This document shows, piece after piece, positions 17,508 through 27,300 of a stretch of DNA of 64,000 bases. The notes under the pieces were generated by a model. It was not told the DNA's origin. It saw nothing but the letters and a program-made list of their open reading frames with translations, and ran no database searches. The number at the start of each line of letters is the position of its first letter. Position 1 is the stretch's first letter. The position numbers and the translations under genes are program-made. This stretch comes from RPQJ01 sp963754535. Lineage in GTDB: Bacteria > Pseudomonadota > Gammaproteobacteria > Steroidobacterales > Steroidobacteraceae. Location: the NCBI GenBank assembly GCA_963754535.1, contig CAVWGG010000013.1, positions 1 through 64,000 of the forward strand, read 5' to 3'.

Positions 17508-19976
17508 GTGCAAGCCTGGAAAGTCCACAAGTTCGGCGGTTCGAGCGTCGCCGACGCCGCGTGCATGGAGCGCGTGGCGAAAATCATCGAGAACGACCCG
17601 GCGCCCCGCAAGGCGGTGGTGCTGTCGGCCTGCCGGGGCGTGACGGACGCCCTGCTCACGCTGATCGGCCTTGCCGAGCAGGGTTCACCGGCGCTCGACG
17701 ACCGGCTGCAGGAACTGCGCCAGCGCCACGTCGGTATCGCGCGCGAGTTGCTCGCGGGCGAGTTGTGTGACGAATACATCGCGGCTCTCGACGCCGACTG
17801 CCGCGACATCGCGGGCATCCTGCAGACGGTTCGCCTGGTCCGCAACGCATCGACCACGATGCGCGACCTCATCTCCGGGTATGGCGAAATCTGGTCGACG
17901 CGCCTGTTCGAGCGCCTGCTGCGCCGCCGTGCGGCGGGCCACGTGCAGTGGCTCGATGCCCGCCAGGCGCTGCTGGTGGAATGGGGTCCGATGGGGCCCG
18001 GCGTGCGCTGGGACCAGTCCCGTGCGCAGATGGCCGCGCTGGTGTCGCCCGCGTTCGTCGGCACGCTGGTCGTCACTGGCTTCATCGCGACCGACACGCA
18101 GGGCCTGCAGACGACGCTCGGCCGCAACGGCAGCGACTACTCGGCATCGATCTTCGGCTCATTGCTCGATGCCTTCGAGATCGTGATCTGGACCGACGTC
18201 GACGGCGTGCTGAGCGCCGACCCGCGCCTCGTGCCCGAGGCGCAGGTGATCGATACGCTCTCTTACAACGAGGCGATGGAGCTCGCGTACTTCGGCGCGA
18301 AGGTCATCCATCCTTCGACGATGGCGCCGGCGGTCCAGAAGCGCATCCCGATCTGGATCAAGAACACGTTTGCGGCGGACCGGCCCGGCACCCTTATTCA
18401 CGACCGCTCGGACCCCGATCCGCTCGTGAAGGGCATCACGACGATCGACCGCATCGCCCTCGTGAACCTGGAAGGCGCCGGCATGATCGGCGTGCCCGGC
18501 ACCGCGCACCGCCTGTTCGGCGCGCTGCGCGAGGAAGGCATCTCGGTCATCCTCATTTCGCAGGGCAGTTCCGAGCATTCGATCTGCTTCGCGGTGCCCG
18601 AAGCCGAAGCCGAACGCGCCGAGCGCGTGGTCCGCCGTGCGTTCGATCCCGAACTGCGCGAAGGGCAGATCCACAGCATCGAGATCGACCACGGCTGCAG
18701 CATCCTCGCCGTCGTGGGTGACGGCATGGCCGGCGCGCACGGCGTGGCTGCCAAGGTCTTCGCCGCGCTGGGGCTGGCGGGCGTCAACGTCCGGGCCATC
18801 GCCCAGGGCGCGTCCGAGCGCAACATCTCCGTCGTGATCGACGGGCGCGGCAGTGCACGCGCGCTGCGTGCGGTGCACTCGGCTTTCTATCTCTCGGCTC
18901 ACACGGTATCGATCGGCCTGATCGGACCGGGACTCGTGGGTGGTGCGCTGCTCGAGCAGATTGCGAGCCAGATGCAGCGGCTGGCCCGCGACTTCAAGCT
19001 CGACCTGCGCGTGCGTGCCATCGCCGGCTCGAAGACGATGCGGCTCGCCGCGGGCGCCATCGACCTGGCGCGCTGGCGCGACGAGTACAAGGCGGGCGGT
19101 GACGCGCTCGATCTCGACAAGTTCGCCGACCACGTGCATGCCGATCACTTCCCGCATGCCGTGATCATCGACTGCACGGCCAGCGCCGAAGTGGCGAAGC
19201 ACTATCCGCACTGGCTGTCGGAAGGCATCCACATCGTCACGCCGAACAAGAAGGCGAACAGCGCGCCTTACGCCGACTACCAGCGCGTCAAGGACGCACG
19301 GCGCACGGCGGGCTCGCACTACCTGTACGAAGCGACCGTCGGCGCGGGCTTGCCCGTGATCCAGACGCTGCGTGACCTGCGCGAGACCGGCGATGAAATC
19401 CGCCGCATCGAAGGCATGTTCTCCGGCACGCTGGCCTACCTGTTCAACACGTGGGACGGCTCGCAGCCGTTCTCGGACGTGGTGAAGCACGCGAAGTCGC
19501 TGGGCTACACCGAGCCCGATCCGCGCGACGACCTGTCTGGCATGGACGTGGCGCGCAAGCTGATCATCCTCGCGCGCGAGATGGGCCTGCGCACGGAAAT
19601 GGCCGAAGTCAAAGTCGAGAGCCTGGTGCCTGCGGTGCTGAACGAATGCGGCGTCGAATCGTTCCTGGAGCGACTGACGGAGTTCGACCAGAGCATGCTC
19701 GAGCGCCTGCGTGCGGCCACAGCGCGCGGTCACGTGCTGCGCTACGTCGGGTCGGTGGACGCGCAGGGCCAGGCCGAAGTCGGGCTCGTCGAGCTGCCGC
19801 AATCGCATCCGTTCGCCAACATCGCGCTCACGGACAACATCGTCCGTTTCGAGACCGCTCGTTACGACCAGAATCCGCTCATCGTGCAGGGGCCCGGGGC
19901 GGGCCCAGCCGTCACGGCGGCCGGCGTCTTCGCCGACCTGCTGCGCGTCTGTGCCTACCTTGGGGCCAAGTTGTGA
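17508..19976 (+). CDS. thrA: Bifunctional aspartokinase / homoserine dehydrogenase I
   Basis: 822 residues, close to the 820 of E. coli ThrA. The aspartokinase domain starts HKFGGSSVAD (residues ~6-15) and runs to ~300. Two ACT regulatory domains follow (~320-460, NISVVIDGRG in the second). The homoserine dehydrogenase domain (~465-822) has the nucleotide-binding LIGPGLVGGAL and the FSGTLAYLFN and DPRDDLSGMDVARK motifs. It catalyses the first and third steps of threonine and methionine synthesis and is probably feedback-inhibited by threonine. GTG 17508 puts the kinase motif at the normal distance. The stop overlaps the thrB start. Confidence 0.95.
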   Translation: MQAWKVHKFGGSSVADAACMERVAKIIENDPAPRKAVVLSACRGVTDALLTLIGLAEQGSPALDDRLQELRQRHVGIARELLAGELCDEYIAALDADCRDIAGILQTVRLVRNASTTMRDLISGYGEIWSTRLFERLLRRRAAGHVQWLDARQALLVEWGPMGPGVRWDQSRAQMAALVSPAFVGTLVVTGFIATDTQGLQTTLGRNGSDYSASIFGSLLDAFEIVIWTDVDGVLSADPRLVPEAQVIDTLSYNEAMELAYFGAKVIHPSTMAPAVQKRIPIWIKNTFAADRPGTLIHDRSDPDPLVKGITTIDRIALVNLEGAGMIGVPGTAHRLFGALREEGISVILISQGSSEHSICFAVPEAEAERAERVVRRAFDPELREGQIHSIEIDHGCSILAVVGDGMAGAHGVAAKVFAALGLAGVNVRAIAQGASERNISVVIDGRGSARALRAVHSAFYLSAHTVSIGLIGPGLVGGALLEQIASQMQRLARDFKLDLRVRAIAGSKTMRLAAGAIDLARWRDEYKAGGDALDLDKFADHVHADHFPHAVIIDCTASAEVAKHYPHWLSEGIHIVTPNKKANSAPYADYQRVKDARRTAGSHYLYEATVGAGLPVIQTLRDLRETGDEIRRIEGMFSGTLAYLFNTWDGSQPFSDVVKHAKSLGYTEPDPRDDLSGMDVARKLIILAREMGLRTEMAEVKVESLVPAVLNECGVESFLERLTEFDQSMLERLRAATARGHVLRYVGSVDAQGQAEVGLVELPQSHPFANIALTDNIVRFETARYDQNPLIVQGPGAGPAVTAAGVFADLLRVCAYLGAKL

Positions 19977-20920
19977 TCGGCGATCCCAGGCGCAAATCGG
20001 CCATGGCGTTTGCACCGGCGAGTGTCGGCAACGTCGGCGTCGGTTTCGACATCCTCGGCCACACGGTGGCGGCACTCGGCGACAAGGTGCGTGCCACGCG
20101 TCGAGCCGAGCGTGGCGTCGCGATCCGGTCCATCACCGGCACGGTCGAAAACCTGCCGCTCGCGGCCGAGAAGAACACGGCCGGCATGGCCGTGCTCGCG
20201 ATGTGTCGCGAACTGGGTTTGCCGTACGGTTTCGACCTCGACATCGAGAAAGGCATTCCCCTCGGCTCGGGTCTGGGCGGTTCGGCGGCCTCAGCCGTGG
20301 CGGGGATCGTGGCCGCAACCGCGCTGGTCGGCGAGCGACTCGATCGGACGGAACTGCTCAAGTTCGCCATGCAGGGCGAGGCGGTCGCGAGCGGTTCGGT
20401 GCACGTCGACAACATCGCGCCGTCGCTGTACGGCGGCCTGGTGCTCACGGTCGGCATCGACAACCCGTTCGTGAAGCAGATCCCGGTGCCGGACACGATC
20501 CGCTGCGTGCTCGTGCACCCGCACATGGTGCTGCCGACACGCGAGGCGCGCGCAATCCTCAGCAAGTCCGTGCCGTTGTCGGACGTGATCTGGCAGCAGG
20601 CCAACCTCGCCGGTTTCCTCGCCGGCTGCTTCACCAACGACATCGCGCTGATCCGCGAGTCGCTGCTCGACGTCGTGATCGAACCGCAACGACAGGTGCT
20701 GATTCCGGGATTCGTCGACGTGAAGCAGGCGGCGCTGGCAGCCGGCGCGCTGGGCGGATCCATCTCCGGGGCGGGTCCCACTGTGTTCGCGTGGGTCGAT
20801 GAGGCCGACGCAGAAAAGGTCCGGGTCGGAATGGTCGAGGCATTCTCGCGCCACGGCCTCGACTCCGACAGCTGGGTGTCGACGTTCGATCGCGCCGGCG
20901 CGCGCGTGGTGGGTGATTGA
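19973..20920 (+). CDS. thrB: Homoserine kinase
   Basis: 315 residues, GHMP-kinase family. The N-terminal FAPASVGNVGVGFDILG and the ATP-loop IPLGSGLGGSAASA are diagnostic of ThrB, and a late GSISGAGPTVFA is GHMP motif 3. It phosphorylates homoserine to O-phosphohomoserine, the substrate of the next gene. GTG 19973 overlaps the thrA stop (GTGA), indicating translational coupling. Confidence 0.95.
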   Translation: MIGDPRRKSAMAFAPASVGNVGVGFDILGHTVAALGDKVRATRRAERGVAIRSITGTVENLPLAAEKNTAGMAVLAMCRELGLPYGFDLDIEKGIPLGSGLGGSAASAVAGIVAATALVGERLDRTELLKFAMQGEAVASGSVHVDNIAPSLYGGLVLTVGIDNPFVKQIPVPDTIRCVLVHPHMVLPTREARAILSKSVPLSDVIWQQANLAGFLAGCFTNDIALIRESLLDVVIEPQRQVLIPGFVDVKQAALAAGALGGSISGAGPTVFAWVDEADAEKVRVGMVEAFSRHGLDSDSWVSTFDRAGARVVGD

Positions 20921-20922
20921 CC

Positions 20923-22230
20923 ATGCAGTTCCAGAGCACTCGGAATCCGCAGCACCGCGTCGGCCTGAGCGACGCGATTGCGCGCGGCCTGGCGCCGGAC
21001 GGCGGGCTCTATGTCCCGACCGAACTGCCCACGATCGACTGCAAGGCATTCGACGGCGCCCACACGATTCCGGAGGTAGCGGAAGTCCTGCTGCGACCCT
21101 TTGCGGCAGGCGACGCGATCGCGGCGCAAGTGCCGGCCATCGTCCGCGATGCCTTCAATTTTCCGGCACCGGTCGTGGAAGTGAAGGGAGCCACCGGGCC
21201 GCTGTCAGTGCTGGAACTGTTCCACGGCCCGACCGCGGCATTCAAGGATTTCGGCGCGCGGTTTCTTGCGGCCTCGCTCGAGCGCATTCCCCGCAGCGAT
21301 CCGCGTCGCCTGACGATCCTGGTCGCGACCTCCGGCGACACTGGCGGCGCCGTGGCCGCGGCGTTCTACGAGCGTCCCTGGGTCGACGTCGTCGTGCTCT
21401 ATCCGCAGGGCCTCGTCTCGGCCCGCCAGGAAAAGCAGCTTGCGTGCTGGGGCAAGAACGTGCGCACGCTGGCGGTTGCCGGCACCTTCGATGACTGCCA
21501 GCGGATGGTGAAGGAGGCGTTCGTCGACCCCGTGCTGGGCCGGGACCTGCTGCTGTCGTCGGCGAACAGCATCAATGTCGGCCGGCTGCTCCCGCAGATG
21601 GCCTACTACGCGCAATCCAGCCTCGAGCTGTATCGTCGCGACGGTCGCGCGCCGAACTACATCGTGCCGTCGGGCAACCTGGGCAACGTGGCGGCCTGCC
21701 TCTGGGCACGCAAGGTGGGGCTCCCCATCGGCGAAGTGATGCTGGCCACGAACGCCAACCTGACCGTGCCGGATTTCCTGCGCACCGGCGAGTGGCAACC
21801 GCGGCCGAGCCTCGCTACGCTTGCGTCCGCCATGGACGTAGGCAACCCGAGCAACATGGAACGACTGCGCTGGCTGTTCCCCGACATGCACGACTTGCGC
21901 GGCGCGTTCTCGGCGTACTCCGTGGGCGACGACGCGATCCGTGCCTCGATCAAGCGCGATTACGCCGAGTACGGGCAGACGTGGTGTCCGCACACCGCGA
22001 CCGCGGCCCACCTGTACCGGCAGCTGCCGGTGGAGCGACGCAAGGAGCGCTGGGTGCTGGTCGGCACGGCGCATCCCGCCAAGTTCAATGACGTCGTCGA
22101 GCCGCTGATCGGCGCGGAAGTGCCGGTGCCAACGGCGCTCGCCGACCTGTTGTCGCTGCCGTCATTGCAGCAGAACGTGGCGCCGCGCCTCGAAGACCTG
22201 CGCAAGGTGCTCAAGGGGAATCTGGCTTGA
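20923..22230 (+). CDS. thrC: Threonine synthase
   Basis: 435 residues of the PLP fold-type II family. It begins with the ThrC N-terminal QFQSTRNP...GLSDAIARGLAPDGGLYVP pattern, carries the PLP-lysine in TAAFKDFGARF and the glycine loop LVATSGDTGGAV. It converts O-phosphohomoserine to threonine. ATG 20923 lies two bases after the thrB stop. It completes a thrABC operon. Confidence 0.95.
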   Translation: MQFQSTRNPQHRVGLSDAIARGLAPDGGLYVPTELPTIDCKAFDGAHTIPEVAEVLLRPFAAGDAIAAQVPAIVRDAFNFPAPVVEVKGATGPLSVLELFHGPTAAFKDFGARFLAASLERIPRSDPRRLTILVATSGDTGGAVAAAFYERPWVDVVVLYPQGLVSARQEKQLACWGKNVRTLAVAGTFDDCQRMVKEAFVDPVLGRDLLLSSANSINVGRLLPQMAYYAQSSLELYRRDGRAPNYIVPSGNLGNVAACLWARKVGLPIGEVMLATNANLTVPDFLRTGEWQPRPSLATLASAMDVGNPSNMERLRWLFPDMHDLRGAFSAYSVGDDAIRASIKRDYAEYGQTWCPHTATAAHLYRQLPVERRKERWVLVGTAHPAKFNDVVEPLIGAEVPVPTALADLLSLPSLQQNVAPRLEDLRKVLKGNLA

Positions 22231-22238
22231 GGACACTC

Positions 22239-22814
22239 ATGGGTTTGCCGGTCTGGTTATGGGTGATCTTCGCGCTGGCGTTGATCGGTGCCGCCGCCTA
22301 TTTCATCCGCGAGAAGGTGCGGCAGGTACGCGCACGCCGGGCAATCGACAACGTGATCTCGTCGGTTGCGTTCGACGAACTGCGCAACGTGTTGCTGCCG
22401 ACGGGCTCGGGCGACCAGATCCATATCAACAGCCTGCTGCTCACGCAGAACGGCCTGCTGGTCATCGACCTGTTCGACGCGCACGGCATGATCTTCGCCG
22501 GCGAGAAGATGGAACAGTGGTCCATCTTCGGTCCCAAGCGGCACTTCATGATCACGAACCCGTTGCCGATGCTGTACGACCGGGTCGCCGTGGTCCGGCA
22601 GTTTGCCGGCGACGACGTGCCGGTCGAAGGGCGCATCGTGTTCTCGATGCGCGGCGAATTCCCGAAGGGCCGGCCCGAGACCGTGATTCGACTGGACGAA
22701 CTGCAGGACCAGTTTCCAGCGGTCGAACGCGCAGCGGGCGGGGCGGCCGCAGCATTCGCCGACGTCTGGGAACGCATCAAGCAGGCTTCCCAGCCCAACC
22801 CTCTCGCGAGCTGA
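22239..22814 (+). CDS. Membrane-anchored NERD-domain protein
   Basis: 191 residues: one N-terminal transmembrane helix (about 2-22), then a NERD (nuclease-related) domain with FDELRNVLLPTGSGDQIHINSLLLT, GLLVIDLFDAHGMIFAG and the EQW region. The fold relates to restriction-endonuclease-like enzymes, but the function is unknown. ATG 22239 has GAGGA five bases upstream; an alternative TTG at 22227 overlaps the thrC stop. It begins eight bases after thrC and precedes the SIR2-TIR operon by 124 bases, so it could belong to either unit. Confidence 0.72.
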   Translation: MGLPVWLWVIFALALIGAAAYFIREKVRQVRARRAIDNVISSVAFDELRNVLLPTGSGDQIHINSLLLTQNGLLVIDLFDAHGMIFAGEKMEQWSIFGPKRHFMITNPLPMLYDRVAVVRQFAGDDVPVEGRIVFSMRGEFPKGRPETVIRLDELQDQFPAVERAAGGAAAAFADVWERIKQASQPNPLAS

Positions 22815-22938
22815 CGCCCCGCGGTCTGCCGGCCGTCGATATCCTTTCGCGGAGCTTTCCCGTTAGACTCCGCTCAAATTGAAAGCAGGGGGATCGGGGC
22901 ATGACCGCGAAGGGCAGAGACCCAGGGCAGGTGCGCTG

Positions 22939-24336
22939 ATGGGTGCGGCCGCATTGCTGCGCGACAGCGACAACCTGCGTGGCTTCGACGAAGACGCCTG
23001 GGACGACCTCCTTAACTACATCGAGGAGCGCCGGGTCATCCCCATCGTCGGGCCGGACCTCCTGCGCGTCGAGACCGACCAGGGTCCGCGGCTGCTGTAC
23101 GAATGGCTGGCCGAGAAGCTGGCGGTCAAGCTGTCGGTCGACCCCGCCGGGCTCCCCCAGCCGCTCACGCTCAACGACGTCGTTTGCAGCTACCTCGGTC
23201 AGCGCGGGCGCCGCGAGGAAGCCTACACGCGCCTGCGCTCGATCATGCGCGAGGTGACGATCGCGCCGCCCATGGCGCTGCGGCAGCTGGCGCAGATCAC
23301 GGACTTCGACCTCTTCATCACGACGACGTTCGACCCGTTGCTGGAGCAGGCTGTGAACCTCGAAAGGTTCGGCGGCCAGCCGCACGCTGAAGTCATCGCG
23401 TACGCACCGAACCGCGTGTCCGACCTCCCGGCCGAGCGCAGCCAACTGCAGCGCCCGGTCGTCTACCACATGCTGGGCAAGCTCTCGGCTTCGCCCACGT
23501 ACGTCGTCTCCGACGAGGACATGCTCGAGTTCATCTGCGCGCTGCAGTCCGAACACCTCACGCCCGAGAAGCTGTTTCACGAACTCGAGCACAGCCACCT
23601 GCTGCTGATCGGCAGCGATTTTTCCAACTGGCTGGCGCGCCTGTTCCTGCGCATGGCCAAGCGCAAGCGCCTGTCGGACCCGCGCGATTTCGGCGAGATC
23701 CTGGCGGACGACCACACGTCGAAGGACGAACGGTTGCTCGCCTTCCTGCAGCAGGTGAGCGTGCGCACGCGCGTGTTCAGCGGCGCCGAGTCGTTCGTTG
23801 CCGAGCTGCACGAGCGCTGGCTGCGCCGGCAGCAGCCGGCAGCGGCGACCTCGAACGCGGGGCTGGCTCCCCAGCGGTTCCTGCCGCCTGCGCGTGAGAT
23901 GCCTGAGAACGCGATCTTCATCAGTTATGCGCGCGAAGACCTGGCGGCGGTGCAGCGGCTGAAGGCGGCATTGGATGCGGCGGGCCTCGTCACCTGGTTC
24001 GACCTCGATCGCCTCGAAGGCGGCGATGACTACGATCGCAAGATCCGCGCGAATATCGGTCGTTGCAGCTTCTTCCTGCCGGTGATTTCGGGCTCGACGC
24101 AGCGCCGGCACGAAGCGTACTTCCGTCGTGAATGGAGCTACGCGGTGGATCGCTCGCGCAACATCGCGGAAGGCGCCGTATTCATCCTGCCTGTCTGCAT
24201 CGACGACACCGCCGAAGCCGACGCGCTGGTGCCCGAGAAGTTCAAGGCGGTTCACATCTCGCGCCTGCCCGGTGGCGAGCCGTCGCCCGACTTCATCCGT
24301 CGGTTACAGGAACTCTCGAATTCGCGCCGCGCATGA
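22939..24336 (+). CDS. SIR2-like / TIR domain fusion, putative defence effector
   Basis: 465 residues. The N-terminal part (about 20-300) is a SIR2-like NAD-fold domain: VIPIVGPDLL, ITTTFDPLLEQA, VYHMLGKL and LLLIGSDFSNWLARLFLRM. Residues ~324-450 form a TIR domain: NAIFISYARED, WFDLDRLEGGDDYDRKI, CSFFLPVIS and YFRREWSYA, whose Glu fits the catalytic glutamate of NAD-cleaving bacterial TIRs. By family such domains deplete NAD+ on infection or signal with cyclic ADP-ribose variants. ATG 22939 has an AGG upstream; a TTG at 22879 is a weaker alternative. The stop overlaps the ATG of the STAND gene, so the two act together. Confidence 0.85.
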   Translation: MGAAALLRDSDNLRGFDEDAWDDLLNYIEERRVIPIVGPDLLRVETDQGPRLLYEWLAEKLAVKLSVDPAGLPQPLTLNDVVCSYLGQRGRREEAYTRLRSIMREVTIAPPMALRQLAQITDFDLFITTTFDPLLEQAVNLERFGGQPHAEVIAYAPNRVSDLPAERSQLQRPVVYHMLGKLSASPTYVVSDEDMLEFICALQSEHLTPEKLFHELEHSHLLLIGSDFSNWLARLFLRMAKRKRLSDPRDFGEILADDHTSKDERLLAFLQQVSVRTRVFSGAESFVAELHERWLRRQQPAAATSNAGLAPQRFLPPAREMPENAIFISYAREDLAAVQRLKAALDAAGLVTWFDLDRLEGGDDYDRKIRANIGRCSFFLPVISGSTQRRHEAYFRREWSYAVDRSRNIAEGAVFILPVCIDDTAEADALVPEKFKAVHISRLPGGEPSPDFIRRLQELSNSRRA

Positions 24337-27300
24337 AAACCGTACAACCTGACATCGCCACCGAGACGACGATCGACCCGGAGAACCCGTGGCTCGGCCT
24401 GTCGAGTTATTCGGAAGAAACGCGGGCGTATTTCCACGGTCGCGACGAGGAGGCTGCCGAACTCGCTCGGCGCGTGCAGCGGAAGCTCCTCACGGTGCTC
24501 TTCGGCCAGTCGGGCCTCGGCAAGACGTCGCTGCTGCGCGCGGGACTCGTGCCGCGCCTGCGTGGTTCGGGCTTCTGTCCCGTCTACGTGCGCGTCGACT
24601 ACGCCGCGGAATCGCCGTCGCCGGCCGAGCAGATCAAGCAGGCCATCTTCAAGGTCACGGCCGAGGCGGGCCACTGGACGCGGGCGGGCTCGGCGGTCGA
24701 AGGCGAGTCCCTGTGGGAATTCCTGCATCACCGCGGCGACCTGCTGCGCGATGCGAACGGCGAGACCCTGCTGCCGCTGCTGATCTTCGACCAGTTCGAG
24801 GAAATCTTCACGCTCGCGCAGGCCGACGACGCGGGCCGCCAGCGTGCCAAGCGATTCCTCGATGAGCTTGCGGACCTGGTCGAGAACCGGCCGCCGGCCG
24901 ACCTCGAGCGACGCCTCGAGCACGACGAAGCCAACGCCGACGATTTCGATTTTGCGCGCGCCGATTACCGCATCCTGATCTCGCTGCGCGAGGACTACCT
25001 GGCGCATCTCGAGAGCGTGAAGGGCACGATGCCCTCGATCACGCAGAACCGCATGCGCCTCGCCCGCATGAACGGCCAGCAGGCGCTGAGCGCGGTCATC
25101 CAGCCGGGCGGCAAGCTCGTGTCGCAGGAAGTCGCGGAATCGATCGTGCGTTTCGTCGCCGGCGGTTCCGAGCTGCAGAACGCGGAAGTGGAGCCGTCGC
25201 TGCTCAGCCTGATCTGCCGCGAACTCAACACGGTGCGACTGGCGCAGGGCAGGGCGGAGATCTCGGCGGACCTGCTGGCCGGCTCCCGCGACACGATCCT
25301 GTCGGAGTTCTACGAGCGCGCTCTGGTTGACCAGCCGGCTGGCGTCCGGCGCGTCATCGAAGACGAGTTGCTCACCGAATCGGGTTATCGCGAGAGCCTG
25401 GCCGAGGAGCGCGTGGCAAAGGCGCTGGCCGCAGCGGGCGCCGAGCCCGATGCGCTGGCGAAACTGGTCGATCGCCGCCTGCTGCGCATCGAGGAACGCC
25501 TCGACATGCGCCGCGTCGAATTGACACACGATGTCCTGTGCGGCGTGGTTCGTTCGAGCCGCAACCTCCGGCACGAACGCGAGGCGCGGGACGAGGCCGA
25601 ACGGCAACTGGCCGCACAGCAGGAGCGAGCGGCCGAGACTCGGCGCACGCTGCACAAGACGCGTCGTTTCGCCATGATCGCCGCGGGCCTGATGCTGGTG
25701 GCCCTGGTCAGCGCGGTCTTCGGCTGGATCAACTGGAACCGCGCCAAGGCGGCGGACCAGCAGGCGCAGAAGGCGCGTGCTGACGCCGAGAAGCTGGTCG
25801 GTTTCCTGATCGAGGATTTCTACGCCGAACTCGAACCCACCGGGCGGCTCGAGACCATGGGCAAGCTCGCGCACATGGCGGTGAGCTACTACGACGGCCT
25901 GCCGGAAGGGTTGCTGACGCCGCAGACGCGGGTCTACCGCGGCATGGCATTGATTCGTGAAGCCGGTGCGCTGCTGGCGCGCGGCGATTTCAAGACCGCG
26001 AACCCGAAGCTCGACGACGCGACCCGCATCTTTGATGAATTGCGCGCGCAGGGTGTCGTGACCGAGGACGTGATTGCGGGCCTCGCCCTGTCGAAGTTCA
26101 CTAGATTTTCATCCTGGGGAGTGACCGGAGCGCCGGGCTCCAAGCCGAGTGACTTGCAGGAGGCCGCGGACCTGCTGCGGCCCTGGATCAAGAAGCCCGG
26201 CACGTCCGCGCCGACCCGGATGCTCTACGCCGACGTGCTCAACTACCTCAGCCACACGCTGCCGGAAGGAGAGGACGTGGCCGCGTGCGAGGAGGCCCGC
26301 GCGATCCTGCTAGACGCCGGCGCCCGCAACCTGGCGGACCTGCGCGCGGCCTCGATTTATGCCGACACGACCGATTCGCAAGCACGTCACATGCTGCAGA
26401 TGGGCAAGGTCGCGGATACCGAGCGACTCGAGACCGAGGTGTACTCGTATGCCGAGAAGGTGCTGGCCAAGCGTCCGGGCGACCTGCGGTCAATGGCGAA
26501 TCGCGCGCTGGCGGCGGACCTGCTCGGCCGCCTGGCCATCCGGCGGCACGACTACGCGGTTGCCACGGATTACGCCGCGAAGTCGGCCGAAGCCGGCGAG
26601 AGCTACGTCCGCTTCAACCCGTCGGACCTGAATTCGTGGATCTACTGGATCCGCGGCGCGGAACAGCAGGCCAACGTGCTGCTGGAACAGGGCCGGGTCG
26701 ACGCTGCGATAGAGGGCTTCCGCCGCGTGGTGGCGCTCGACCGTGATTCGCGCAAGCCCGCGAGCCTGGGGCCGATGCTCTGGAACATGTGGGGTCAGTT
26801 GATGATCACCGAGGGCCGCGACGGCCGGTTCGATGCAGCCCGGAAATCGCAAATGGCGGCGGCGGCGGCCGCCAAAGAGGCTGCGGCAGTTGAAGATCCG
26901 GGTAGTGGACGGCAGGCCCTGTTTGACCTGTACGGTGACGCGCTGCAGGCGCGATTCGACCTGGACCTGGGGAACGACCAGGCTGCTTTCGACCAGGCGA
27001 TGCAGGTTGCGACACGGATACGTGCGCTCGAACTCGCCCAGGACGCGACGGGTGGCAACCTCCCCAGCAATACCGCTGCGGTGCGGGCCAATTTCCTGCG
27101 CAATATGCTCGCGACACTGACCGTCGCCGCCCTGCGAACCGGCCGCTACGGCGAAGCCGAAGCCGCCGCACGCGAACGTGCGGCGTTGCCGCCCAACCCG
27201 TTCTCGGAACTGGATCCCCAGGACGAGCGATCACGCGCGCAGGTGACGTTGGCGCATGCCCTGGTGCTACAGCAGCGCACGGACGAAGCGCGCGCGATCA

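Noticed and set aside
18159..20075. 638-residue minus-strand frame opposite thrA
   Set aside because: No recognisable domain and it covers the well-supported ThrA.
22777..24255. 492-residue minus-strand frame opposite the SIR2-TIR gene
   Set aside because: Sequence is Arg/His/Val-rich without domains, a typical shadow of a G+C-rich gene; the plus strand has clear SIR2 and TIR motifs.
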